Source: JANLQX01 sp031423635 (GTDB lineage Bacteria > Actinomycetota > Acidimicrobiia > Acidimicrobiales > JANYDT01). Taken from it: a DNA stretch of 35,918 nucleotides. Each line of letters opens with the position of its first letter. Positions within the stretch are counted from its first letter, which is position 1. The notes under the pieces are model-generated. The model was not told where the DNA came from and ran no database searches. It worked only from the letters and a program-made list of their open reading frames with translations. Below, in pieces: positions 15,352 through 22,952 of this stretch. Made by a program: the position numbers and the translations under genes. The stretch spans positions 1 through 35,918 of the forward strand of contig JANPFX010000162.1 in the NCBI GenBank assembly GCA_031423635.1, written 5' to 3'.

Positions 15352-16347
15352 GTGTCCTCGCTCGTTCGATCACTTCACACCATTGCCTCGGCCGGCATCG
15401 GCGGTCCGTTCGACGCTGTCCACGTGCGGGTGTTCTACCCGTCGCAGGTGCCCGGTGGGTCCAACGGCGAGCGACCGGCGGAACTGTCGAGCGGCGTGAT
15501 CGCCGCCGACGGTGCGCTCGCGCCGTTTCCCGTCGTGGTGGTCTGCAATCCGGTGAACATCGGTCCGGAGTACTACCGCTGGCTCGCTCTGGCCTTGGTG
15601 CCACTCGGCTATGTCGTGGCAACGTTCTCCTGGTTGTCGCCGGGGCCTGGCGGCATGGTTGTCCAGGCCGGCGGTCCGTTGAGTGCGATGGGCAGCGACG
15701 GTGATCAGGCCCCGGCTGTCAAGGTCATCACGAGAGCGCTCGCCGATCTGAACGAGGGCGCAGGGATCCTCGGTGGTCTCGTCGACACCTCACGCGTCGG
15801 GGTCATCGGCCATTCCGCAGGAGGGACGATCGCGCTGGGCGCCGCCGACCACCGACATCATCCATCCGTTCGAGCTTTGGTATCGATAAGTGCACATACC
15901 GCCGTGGGGGTTCCTCCGGCGGACGGATCCGGGACGGTCATGCGGACCACGCCGACGGACTGCCCGGTGTTGCTCATCGGTGGCACCCACGACGGGGTGA
16001 TCGATCGGAGCCGGTTCCGCTACGACACGCCGCCGGGGGCCGACTGGGACCCGGTCGGCCGAACGTTCCGCGAAGCGTTCACGAGTGACCGGGGCGACTG
16101 CATCCTCGCGGTCGTCCGCGGAGCGAATCACTTCTCCTTCACCGACCCCGATGACGACCCGACCGCCGGGCGTCCGTTTCTCGACCATCCCGCTGCCACC
16201 GCTGGCTTAATCGTACGTGCACATACCGCTTCGATGATCGGTGCATTCTTCGATCAACACGTGCGAGTCGAGCACCCACAGGAATCCGCTGCTGCGCTTG
16301 ACGCGCTCCTGGCGGATCCGTTGATCGCGCTCTCGCAGCGGCGCTGA
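15352..16347 (+). CDS. alpha/beta hydrolase, chlorophyllase/PAF-acetylhydrolase-like
   Basis: 331 residues from a GTG start, no signal peptide. Catalytic triad visible: nucleophile S155 in GHSAGG, acid D214 in GGTHDGVID, and H260 in GANHFSF. The order and spacing (oxyanion strand VVVVCNPVNIGPEYY, lid region rich in Gly/Pro, then elbow) fit chlorophyllase/dienelactone-hydrolase-like enzymes; plant chlorophyllases have GHSRGG. It is divergent from the Rieske/RCCR operon, separated by 98 bp, which is why a role in removing the phytyl or methyl ester of a chlorophyll derivative is suggested; a generic esterase cannot be excluded. It ends 16 bp before the convergent potA stop. It contains two unusually AT-rich patches with rare ATA and TTA codons. 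Confidence 0.75.
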   Translation: MSSLVRSLHTIASAGIGGPFDAVHVRVFYPSQVPGGSNGERPAELSSGVIAADGALAPFPVVVVCNPVNIGPEYYRWLALALVPLGYVVATFSWLSPGPGGMVVQAGGPLSAMGSDGDQAPAVKVITRALADLNEGAGILGGLVDTSRVGVIGHSAGGTIALGAADHRHHPSVRALVSISAHTAVGVPPADGSGTVMRTTPTDCPVLLIGGTHDGVIDRSRFRYDTPPGADWDPVGRTFREAFTSDRGDCILAVVRGANHFSFTDPDDDPTAGRPFLDHPAATAGLIVRAHTASMIGAFFDQHVRVEHPQESAAALDALLADPLIALSQRR

Positions 16348-16363
16348 GCGGAGCGTCTCGAGG

Positions 16364-17416
16364 TCAGCCGACCGGAACGGCCGCTTCGGGAGCGAAGGCC
16401 ACCGTGACGCGCTGGTCTGCTCGGGCCCACGGGCGAAGCCCACTGTTCTGCTCGAGCACGAACACGGAAGCCCCGACATCCAAGGAAACCGCGTGGCGGC
16501 TCACCGGACCGAGGTACTCGGTGTGAACGACCGCTCCCGTGGCGACAACCTCGCCATCGACCGCAGAGACACCGTCCGCCAGGATGCGGATCTTCTCGGG
16601 CCGAAGGGCGAACGACCCGTCACGACCGAGCAGCGCTGTTGCCGCCGCCCCCGTGATCGAATTCGACGTGCCGACGAAGCCGGCGACAAACGGCGACACC
16701 GGCCGCTCGTAGAGGTCCTCGGGTGTTCCGATCTGCTCGATCCGACCCTTGTTGAACACGGCGATCCGGTCGCTCATGGTGAGAGCCTCCACCTGATCGT
16801 GGGTGACGAACACGAAGGTGATCCCGGCGCGGTGTTGGATGCTCTTCAGCTCGATCTGCATCTGCTGACGCAACTTGAGGTCAAGCGCGCCCAGCGGTTC
16901 GTCGAGCAGGAGGACCTTCGGCCGATTGACAAGCGCGCGTGCCAACGCCACCCGTTGGCGCTGACCACCCGACAGCTGGGACGGCTTGCGGTCGCCGTAG
17001 CCTTCCAGGGCCACCGACGCCAGGGCCTCGGTGGCCCGCTGGCGGCGCTCGCCCGATCCCACGCCCTTCACCTTGAGCCCGTACTCGATGTTCTTCTGGA
17101 CCGTCATGTGGGGGAACAGCGCGTAGTCCTGGAACACCGTGTTGACGTCGCGGTCGAACGGCGGCAGGTTCGTCACATCTTCGCCCCTCAGGAGGATGGA
17201 CCCGGCCGTCGGCAGCTCGAAGCCGGCGATCATGCGCAGCAGCGTCGTCTTCCCCGAACCCGACGGACCGAGCAGGCAGAAGAACTCGCCGTCGACGATG
17301 TCGAGGTCGACGCCATCAACGGCATGCACGACCATCTCGCCACCGCCGAAGGTCTTGCGAACGCCGCGGATGGAAACCGCGGGGGTATTCGATAAGGGCT
17401 CCACAGGCGTCACCAC
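16364..17416 (-). CDS. potA: spermidine/putrescine-type ABC transporter ATPase, PotA-like
   Basis: 350-residue ATPase. Walker A GPSGSGKT near 49-56, Q-loop VFQDYALFPHMTV, ABC signature LSGGQRQRVALARAL, Walker B VLLLDEPLGALD, switch histidine in FVTHDQVEALTMSD, then a C-terminal TOBE_2 regulatory domain (FALRPEKIRI ... HTEYLGPVSRHAV). This supplies the ATPase for the potD-potB-potC genes 4 kb away; no other ATPase is next to them. The GTG start overlaps the stop of the upstream aldehyde dehydrogenase gene (7 bp), so the two are translationally coupled. An alternative first codon is the adjacent GTG. Confidence 0.93.
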   Translation of the reverse strand: MVTPVEPLSNTPAVSIRGVRKTFGGGEMVVHAVDGVDLDIVDGEFFCLLGPSGSGKTTLLRMIAGFELPTAGSILLRGEDVTNLPPFDRDVNTVFQDYALFPHMTVQKNIEYGLKVKGVGSGERRQRATEALASVALEGYGDRKPSQLSGGQRQRVALARALVNRPKVLLLDEPLGALDLKLRQQMQIELKSIQHRAGITFVFVTHDQVEALTMSDRIAVFNKGRIEQIGTPEDLYERPVSPFVAGFVGTSNSITGAAATALLGRDGSFALRPEKIRILADGVSAVDGEVVATGAVVHTEYLGPVSRHAVSLDVGASVFVLEQNSGLRPWARADQRVTVAFAPEAAVPVG

Positions 17417-18843
17417 GACACCGAAACGTACTGGGTCTCGGTGAACGCCAGAAGCCCGTCGTGTCCACCCTCACGTCCGATCCCGGACTCCTTCATCCCA
17501 CCGAATGGCGCCGCGGGATCGGAGACGAGGCCACGGTTGAGCCCGATCATGCCCGCCTCGATCGCCTGGCTGAACCGCACGCCCTTGCCGATGTCGCGGG
17601 TGTAGAGATACCCGACCAGACCGTGCTCGACGGCATTGGCGAGTCGAAGCGCCTCGGCGTCACCGTCCACGCGGTAGATCGGTGCGACCGGCCCGAAGAC
17701 CTCGCTGGTGAAGAGCTCGCTCGTCGGATCCACGTGGTCGAGCACAACCGGCGCCACGAAGAACCCCGTGCCCGGCGCGGATCCCCGGCCGACGACCACC
17801 GCACCGGCGTCGACGGCCCGCTCCACCAGTCCGTCCACCCGTGACTGCTGTGCCTTGGTGACGAGGGCACCGACCTGTGATGCCGGATCGAGCCCGTAGC
17901 CGACGACGAGCGATGTCATACGCGCGCTGAGCTTCTCGGCGAACTCGTCCGCCACCGCATGGTCGACGATGAAGCGGTTCGCCGCCGTGCACGCCGCACC
18001 GCCGTTGCGCATCTTCGCGATCATCGCGCCCTCGATCGCCGCGTCGACGTCGGCGTCGGCCAGGACCACGAACGGCGCGTTGCCACCGAGCTCCATCGAG
18101 CAGTTCACGACCCGGCGGGCTGCCTGGGTCAGCAGGAGCTTCCCCACCGGCGTCGACCCGGTGAACGACAGCTTGCGCACCTCCGGGTGGGCGAGCATCG
18201 CCTCGACCGCCGGACCGGGAGGGTGAGGCACCACGAGGTTCACGACCCCGGCGGGGAGACCCGCGCGGTTGAGCAGCTCGACCAGGTAGAGCGCGGTGAG
18301 GGGAGTCTCCGCCGCGGGCTTGAGCACCACCGCGCAGCCGGCGGCGAGGGCCGGACCGATCTTGCGGGTGAGCATCGCCGCCGGGAAGTTCCATGGCGAC
18401 AGCAGCAGGGCAACACCGACCGGTTGGCGCGCGACGGCGATCCAGTTGGCACCGCCGGGCGCCCGTCGGAGATCACCGTCGAGGCGCACCGCCTCCTCGG
18501 AGAACCAGCGGAAGAACTCGGCGGCATACGCGACTTCGTTGCGGGCGTCGGTGAGGGTCTTGCCGTTCTCGCGGACGATCAGCGTGGCGATCGTCTCGGC
18601 CTCGGCGATCATCAGGTCGAAAGCCCGTCGGAGGATCTCGGCGCGCGCCCGGGGCGCTGTTTCCCGCCACGCCGGGAACGCCGCGGCAGCAGCGTCGACC
18701 GCACGAAGGCACGTGGCGACGTCGGCGCTGGCGATCTCGGCGATCAGCTCCCCGGTCCCCGGATCGTCAACGGGCAGACGATCGGTCCCCTCGACCCACT
18801 GGCCGCCGATCCAACTCTGGGTGGGGGGCTGGTCCGTCGGCAT
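17410..18843 (-). CDS. NAD(P)-dependent aldehyde dehydrogenase, succinate-semialdehyde dehydrogenase-like
   Basis: 477-residue cytoplasmic aldehyde dehydrogenase. Oxyanion N152 in SPWNFP, general base E251 in MELGGNAPF, catalytic C285 in GGAACTAANRF, and the terminal PFGGMKESGIGREGG. The AC-T-AANR active-site context and short N-terminus are typical of GabD/SSADH. It would convert succinic semialdehyde, the product of putrescine/GABA breakdown, to succinate, which fits its coupling to the polyamine-type ATPase gene potA (overlap at 17410-17416). Some related enzymes act on other semialdehydes, so the substrate is inferred. A TAGTGT -10 box lies 8 bases before ATG 18843 and there is no SD, suggesting a leaderless start. 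Confidence 0.85.
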   Translation of the reverse strand: MPTDQPPTQSWIGGQWVEGTDRLPVDDPGTGELIAEIASADVATCLRAVDAAAAAFPAWRETAPRARAEILRRAFDLMIAEAETIATLIVRENGKTLTDARNEVAYAAEFFRWFSEEAVRLDGDLRRAPGGANWIAVARQPVGVALLLSPWNFPAAMLTRKIGPALAAGCAVVLKPAAETPLTALYLVELLNRAGLPAGVVNLVVPHPPGPAVEAMLAHPEVRKLSFTGSTPVGKLLLTQAARRVVNCSMELGGNAPFVVLADADVDAAIEGAMIAKMRNGGAACTAANRFIVDHAVADEFAEKLSARMTSLVVGYGLDPASQVGALVTKAQQSRVDGLVERAVDAGAVVVGRGSAPGTGFFVAPVVLDHVDPTSELFTSEVFGPVAPIYRVDGDAEALRLANAVEHGLVGYLYTRDIGKGVRFSQAIEAGMIGLNRGLVSDPAAPFGGMKESGIGREGGHDGLLAFTETQYVSVSW

Positions 18844-18851
18844 GGCCGCTC

Positions 18852-18857
18852 ACACTA
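18852..18857 (-). promoter_or_regulatory. candidate -10 box (TAGTGT) of a leaderless promoter for the SSADH-potA operon
   Basis: TAGTGT on the minus strand ends 8 bases before ATG 18843, with no Shine-Dalgarno sequence. Confidence 0.4.
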
Positions 18858-18913
18858 CCGAGCCCACGTCCGCGGCTCGGCCGTCGCCCACCCGATTGTG
18901 CCTCCGCCGCTGG

Positions 18914-19002
18914 GAGAGAGGTTGCCCCAATCGCTTGGGGCTAAACACCTCCTAGGAGCGTTGGGAGGTGTTTTGCCCCCATATCTGGGGGCAACCTCTC
19001 TC
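18914..19002. repeat. 89-bp imperfect palindrome with rod/cloverleaf alternatives, probable bidirectional terminator or mobile palindromic unit
   Basis: Outer arms are a perfect 15-bp inverted repeat (18914-18928 with 18988-19002). Inside, AAACACCTCC (18943-18952) pairs with GGAGGTGTTT (18964-18973), and both flanks carry their own hairpins: GCCCC/GGGGC (18924-18928 with 18937-18941) and GCCCCC/GGGGGC (18975-18980 with 18987-18992). The same G/C arms can instead pair across the axis, giving one long rod with an 8x8 internal loop. The central stem is followed by T-runs on either strand. It sits after the opp operon's last stop (19011) and before the SSADH-potA operon, so termination is the simplest role. 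Confidence 0.8.
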
Positions 19003-19010
19003 GCAACGCG

Positions 19011-20021
19011 TTAGTGGGCGGCGGCGAGTTCCCTTGGGAAGTGGCAGGCGACGTAGTGGTTGGGGCCGACTTCGGCGAGCTGGGGTTCTTCGGCGGCGCA
19101 CTTGTCCTGGGCCGCGGGGCAGCGGGTGCGGAACCGACAACCGCTCGGCGGGAACACCGGAGACGGGAGGTCGCCTTCGAGCGCGTCGGTCGAGTCGGGA
19201 CGGATCGACGGGTCGGGCTCAGGGATGGAGTCGATCAGCGCCTTGGTGTAGTGGTGGCGCGGTTCGGCATAGAGATCATCGGGGGCAGCGACCTCACAAA
19301 TCTTGCCGAGGTACATCACGACGACGCGATCGCTCACGTTCTTCACCACGGCGAGGTCGTGGGCGATGAAGATGAGCGTGAGCCCGTATTCCTTCTTCAT
19401 CTCCTCGAGCAGGTTGAGAATCTGGGCCTGCACGGAAACGTCGAGCGCCGAGACCGGCTCGTCGCAGATGATCACCTTCGGGTCCATGACCACGGAACGG
19501 GCGATGCAGATGCGCTGACACTGGCCGCCGGAGAACTCGTGGGGCTTGCGGGTGCCGGCCTGATCGGCGTCGATGCCGACGGTGTCGAGCACCTTTCGGA
19601 CGCGAACCTCGCGCTCTTCCTTGGTGCCGATCTTCCAGATACCGAGCGGCTCGGCGACGATGTCGAGCACCTTTCGGCGCGGGTTCAACGAGCTGATCGG
19701 GTCCTGGAAGATCATCTGCATCCGCGGTCGCAGCTTGCGGAGCTCCTCGCCGTGGAGCTTGGTCAGCTCCGTCCCTTCGAGCATCACCGTGCCCGACGTG
19801 GGACGCGGTATCTGCATGATCGCCTTGCCGGTCGTGGACTTCCCGCAGCCCGACTCGCCGACCAGTCCGACGGTCTCTCCCTCCATCACATCTAGCGAGA
19901 TGCCGGAAACGGCGTTGACTTTCAAGCCTTTGCGTCCGACCGGGAACTCGACGACGAGGTCCTCGATAGTGAGCAGCGCCGTTCCCTGCGGACGCAGATG
20001 CGCCTTGCCGGTGCCGGCCAT
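19011..20021 (-). CDS. oppF: oligopeptide/dipeptide ABC transporter ATPase, OppF/DppF-like
   Basis: 336-residue ATPase, last gene of the opp operon. Walker A GESGCGKST, Q-loop MIFQDPISSLNPR (the OppD/F hallmark), Walker B VIICDEPVSALDVS, switch FIAHDLAVVKNVSD and the C-terminal Opp/Dpp motif GCRFRTRCPAAQDKC with four Cys that could bind an iron-sulfur cluster. The ABC signature is FSGGQCQR: the usual Arg is Cys. Start ATG 20021 is one base after the oppD stop with AAGGAAA as ribosome site; an upstream in-frame extension of 57 codons overlaps oppD and is rejected. Confidence 0.93.
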   Translation of the reverse strand: MAGTGKAHLRPQGTALLTIEDLVVEFPVGRKGLKVNAVSGISLDVMEGETVGLVGESGCGKSTTGKAIMQIPRPTSGTVMLEGTELTKLHGEELRKLRPRMQMIFQDPISSLNPRRKVLDIVAEPLGIWKIGTKEEREVRVRKVLDTVGIDADQAGTRKPHEFSGGQCQRICIARSVVMDPKVIICDEPVSALDVSVQAQILNLLEEMKKEYGLTLIFIAHDLAVVKNVSDRVVVMYLGKICEVAAPDDLYAEPRHHYTKALIDSIPEPDPSIRPDSTDALEGDLPSPVFPPSGCRFRTRCPAAQDKCAAEEPQLAEVGPNHYVACHFPRELAAAH

Positions 20022-20022
20022 C

Positions 20023-21039
20023 TCAGTTTCCTTCCGGTGCCGCGGCGGACACGAGCTTGTGGGTGTTGATCGATACCGGGTGCCAGCAACGGAACAAGTG
20101 GTCGGGCTCGCCCGGCACGGGGGTGAGCGGCGGAAGTTCGGCATGGCATTTCGCGTCGGCGTAGACACAACGCGGGGCGAACCGACAACCACTTGGCGGA
20201 TTGATCAAGTTGGGCGGACGGCCGGGAATCGACTCCAGGCGAGTGTGGCTCGGATCGGACAGCTTGGGAATGCTCCGGAACAGCGCCTCGGTATAGGGGT
20301 GCTTCATGTCGGTGAAGAGCTTGTCGGTCGGCGCCATCTCGACCGCCTGGCCGGCGTACATCACGATGATCTCGTCGGTCCGACCGGCGACGACACCGAG
20401 GTCATGGGTAACCAACACCATGGCCATCTGTCGTTCTTGCTGCTGCTGAGCAAGGAGGTTCAGAATCGTCTTCTGCACGGTGACGTCGAGGGCAGTGGTC
20501 GGCTCGTCGGCGAAGAGCAACTTCGGGCCGCAGGCCAGCGCGATGGCGATCACGATGCGCTGGCGCATGCCGCCCGACATCTCGAAGGGGTATTGGTTCA
20601 GGCGCTTCGCCGGCTCGGGGATACCGACGGACCGCAGGAGCTCCTCGGCGGTTTCCATGGCGAACTTCCGGTCGACGCCGAAGTGCAGCTGCAGTCCCTC
20701 GGTGAGCTGGCGGCCGATCTTCACCACCGGGTTCAGCGAGGTCATCGGGTCCTGGAAGATCATCGCCATGCCCACGCCGTAGAGCTTGCGGGAGTCCTTG
20801 GCATCGAGCTTGGAGGTCTCCCGTCCATCGAAGATCACCTCGCCCTGACGAATGACCCCACGCTTGGGCAACAGGTTCATGATCGAGCGCGAGAGGACCG
20901 ACTTCCCCGAACCCGACTCACCCACCACGCCGAGGGTTCGACCCTCATCAAGCGTGAACGACACGCCATTGACCGCCTGAACAACACCTCGATCAGTCTT
21001 GAAATGCGTTACCAGATCACGAACCTCGAGCAACGCCAT
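20023..21039 (-). CDS. oppD: oligopeptide/dipeptide ABC transporter ATPase, OppD/DppD-like
   Basis: 338-residue ATPase. Walker A GESGSGKSV, MIFQDPMTSLNPV, signature MSGGMRQRI, Walker B LLFADEPTTALDVT, switch VTHDLGVVAGRTD, and the C-terminal RFAPRCVYADAKC cysteine motif. It starts at ATG 21039, sharing one base with the oppC stop (TGATG), and is followed at once by oppF. The two ATPases form the heterodimeric motor of the peptide importer. Confidence 0.95.
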   Translation of the reverse strand: MALLEVRDLVTHFKTDRGVVQAVNGVSFTLDEGRTLGVVGESGSGKSVLSRSIMNLLPKRGVIRQGEVIFDGRETSKLDAKDSRKLYGVGMAMIFQDPMTSLNPVVKIGRQLTEGLQLHFGVDRKFAMETAEELLRSVGIPEPAKRLNQYPFEMSGGMRQRIVIAIALACGPKLLFADEPTTALDVTVQKTILNLLAQQQQERQMAMVLVTHDLGVVAGRTDEIIVMYAGQAVEMAPTDKLFTDMKHPYTEALFRSIPKLSDPSHTRLESIPGRPPNLINPPSGCRFAPRCVYADAKCHAELPPLTPVPGEPDHLFRCWHPVSINTHKLVSAAAPEGN

Positions 21040-21956
21040 CAGATGTTCCCCTGCTTCACTTCGAGACGCTCACGAAATTTGTCCCCGATGAAGTTCAGCG
21101 ACAGCACCGTGAGGAAGAGAAAGGCGGCCGGCACGAACGTGGTATTCGGTGCGGCTTTCAGCTTGCTGAGTCCGGCACCGATCTGCAGCATCTTGCCCCA
21201 CGAGATCGTGCTTCCGCTGAGTCCGGCGCCGAGGAAGGACAGCCCGCCCTCGATCACCATGACCGACCCGACCGCCACCAAGGAGTAGGCGAGCGCAGGT
21301 TTGATCACGTTCGGAAGGATCTCTCGCACCAGAACCCTTCGGGTCTTCGCCCCCATGGACCGCGCCGCCACGACGTACTCCCGCGACGCTTGTTGCAAGG
21401 TCGCGGCGCGGACCACCCGAAACGTGATCGGGATCGACAGACTGCCCAACGTGGCGATGAACTTCCACAAGCTCACGCCGCCGCTGCCGGCGCTGAGGAC
21501 CGACACGAGAAGCAGGAGAAACAACAGCGGCGGAATCGACAGAATGGCATTGGTTCCAAACACAAGAATGGAGTCCAAGCGACCACGAAAATACCCAGCT
21601 AGCATCCCCGCCCATCCGCCGACCAGGAACGCCAAGAACACCGTCCCGAAACCGACCATCAACGACACCCGGGCACCTTTCAGGGCGTAGGCAAGGAGGT
21701 CGTTGCCGCTGTCATCGACACCAAGCAGATGGTTGCGCGTGAACGAACTCGTCCAATCACCGGCCCCGACGGCAGCACCGAGGAGGAAATCGGGATTGTC
21801 GGTCTTGCGTATCGGCAGGACCGGGGAAAAGATGGATGCCAGGGTGAGCACGACCAGCCACGCCGCGGCCAGCCAGAACGGGACGCCCCAGGGCTTGCGT
21901 GGCGATGATGCGGCGACCTCGGCCTTGACCGCCACAACTCCGTCGGCGGCGTTCAT
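21039..21956 (-). CDS. oppC: oligopeptide/dipeptide ABC transporter permease, OppC/DppC-like
   Basis: 305-residue membrane permease with about six helices (first at about 25-45). It has the OppC/DppC N-terminal cytoplasmic extension, NHLLGVDDSGNDLLAYALKGARVSL (the LGTD-x-x-GRD region, here GVDDSGND), and the EAA loop around REYVVAARSMGAKTRRVLVREILPN. The short start at ATG 21956 (MNAADGVVAV) overlaps the oppB stop by four bases (ATGA), typical of this operon, so the 160-residue upstream extension is discarded. Confidence 0.93.
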   Translation of the reverse strand: MNAADGVVAVKAEVAASSPRKPWGVPFWLAAAWLVVLTLASIFSPVLPIRKTDNPDFLLGAAVGAGDWTSSFTRNHLLGVDDSGNDLLAYALKGARVSLMVGFGTVFLAFLVGGWAGMLAGYFRGRLDSILVFGTNAILSIPPLLFLLLLVSVLSAGSGGVSLWKFIATLGSLSIPITFRVVRAATLQQASREYVVAARSMGAKTRRVLVREILPNVIKPALAYSLVAVGSVMVIEGGLSFLGAGLSGSTISWGKMLQIGAGLSKLKAAPNTTFVPAAFLFLTVLSLNFIGDKFRERLEVKQGNI

Positions 21957-22915
21957 GCCAGTGCCCGGGCCGCGCGGACGCGAGGGTCGATCACTCCGTA
22001 GAGGAGGTCCACGACTGTCGCGGCGAGGAGGATGACGACCGTGATGATGGTGACGACTCCGAGAACGAGCAGGTACTCGCGCTGCGCGATACCCGATATC
22101 AAGAGCGAACCAAGCCCGGGGAGGTTGAAGAGTCGCTCGACGATCACCGCGCCGCTCACGAGCCCACCGAGGTTGATGCCAGCGACAGTGATGAGCGTGA
22201 GGCTCGAGGGCCGAAGGGCGTGATGGAGAAGGATGTGGCGGTCCGACAGGCCTTTGCTCTTGGCCATGGTGATGAAGTCTTCTTTCAAGGTCGATTCCAT
22301 ATCGGTGCGAAGGATTCTCGACAGATTGGGAATCAGAGCGATGGCGAGCGTGATGACCGGCAGGATGATCGATCGCACGTGGTCGACGGGCCCGTCGGAC
22401 CACGGCACGAACTGCCCGACCGGGAGAAGTTCCCACTGCAAGGCAACAAAGAAGATCAGAAGTGGGCCGATGACAAAACTCGGCGACGACAACAACGCGT
22501 AGTTGACGAAGCTGATCACCCGGTCGAGCTTGGTCCCTGATCGATACCCCCCGATGGTGCCGAGCAGGACCGAGATACCGGACCCCAACAACAGGGCGAG
22601 GATCGCCAGTTCGAACGTCACCGGAGCATCTCGGAAGACGGCGTTCCGAACCGGCTCACCACCGCCCTGGTTATACGTCCGGCCGAAGTCGCCGGTGATG
22701 AAATCACCGGCCCATTTCCCGTACTGCACGGGAAAGGGGCGATCGAGACCGAGCTTCTTCGTCAACGCTTCGACTTTTACCGGATCGGTGGAACTGTTCC
22801 CGAGGATCGTCAAGACCGGATCCCCGGGAAGCAGCTTCAACATGGAAAAGCACAGCAGCGTCACCACGAATATGAGTGGGATAACGCTCAGCAGTCGGCG
22901 AGAAAAATACGACAT
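21953..22915 (-). CDS. oppB: oligopeptide/dipeptide ABC transporter permease, OppB/DppB-like
   Basis: 320-residue membrane permease. N-terminal MSYFSRRLLSVIPLIFVVTLLCFSML helix, the periplasmic LLPGDPVLTILG motif, KLGLDRPFPVQYGKW, and an EAA-like loop RTDMESTLKEDFITMAKSKGLSDRHILLHHALRPS. C-terminal FNLPGLGSLLISGIAQREY is a family signature. Starts 37 bp after the binding-protein gene with a GAAAGGCGA ribosome-like region. Overlaps oppC by ATGA. Confidence 0.94.
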   Translation of the reverse strand: MSYFSRRLLSVIPLIFVVTLLCFSMLKLLPGDPVLTILGNSSTDPVKVEALTKKLGLDRPFPVQYGKWAGDFITGDFGRTYNQGGGEPVRNAVFRDAPVTFELAILALLLGSGISVLLGTIGGYRSGTKLDRVISFVNYALLSSPSFVIGPLLIFFVALQWELLPVGQFVPWSDGPVDHVRSIILPVITLAIALIPNLSRILRTDMESTLKEDFITMAKSKGLSDRHILLHHALRPSSLTLITVAGINLGGLVSGAVIVERLFNLPGLGSLLISGIAQREYLLVLGVVTIITVVILLAATVVDLLYGVIDPRVRAARALA

Positions 22916-22952
22916 CGGCCTCGATCGCCTTTCACGTGCTCGTTTCTTGAAC

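Noticed and set aside
14225..15499. 424-codon plus frame over the Rieske gene
   Set aside because: Antisense of a gene with complete iron ligands; no coherent protein features.
16493..17395. 300-codon plus frame over potA
   Set aside because: Shadow of an intact ABC ATPase gene.
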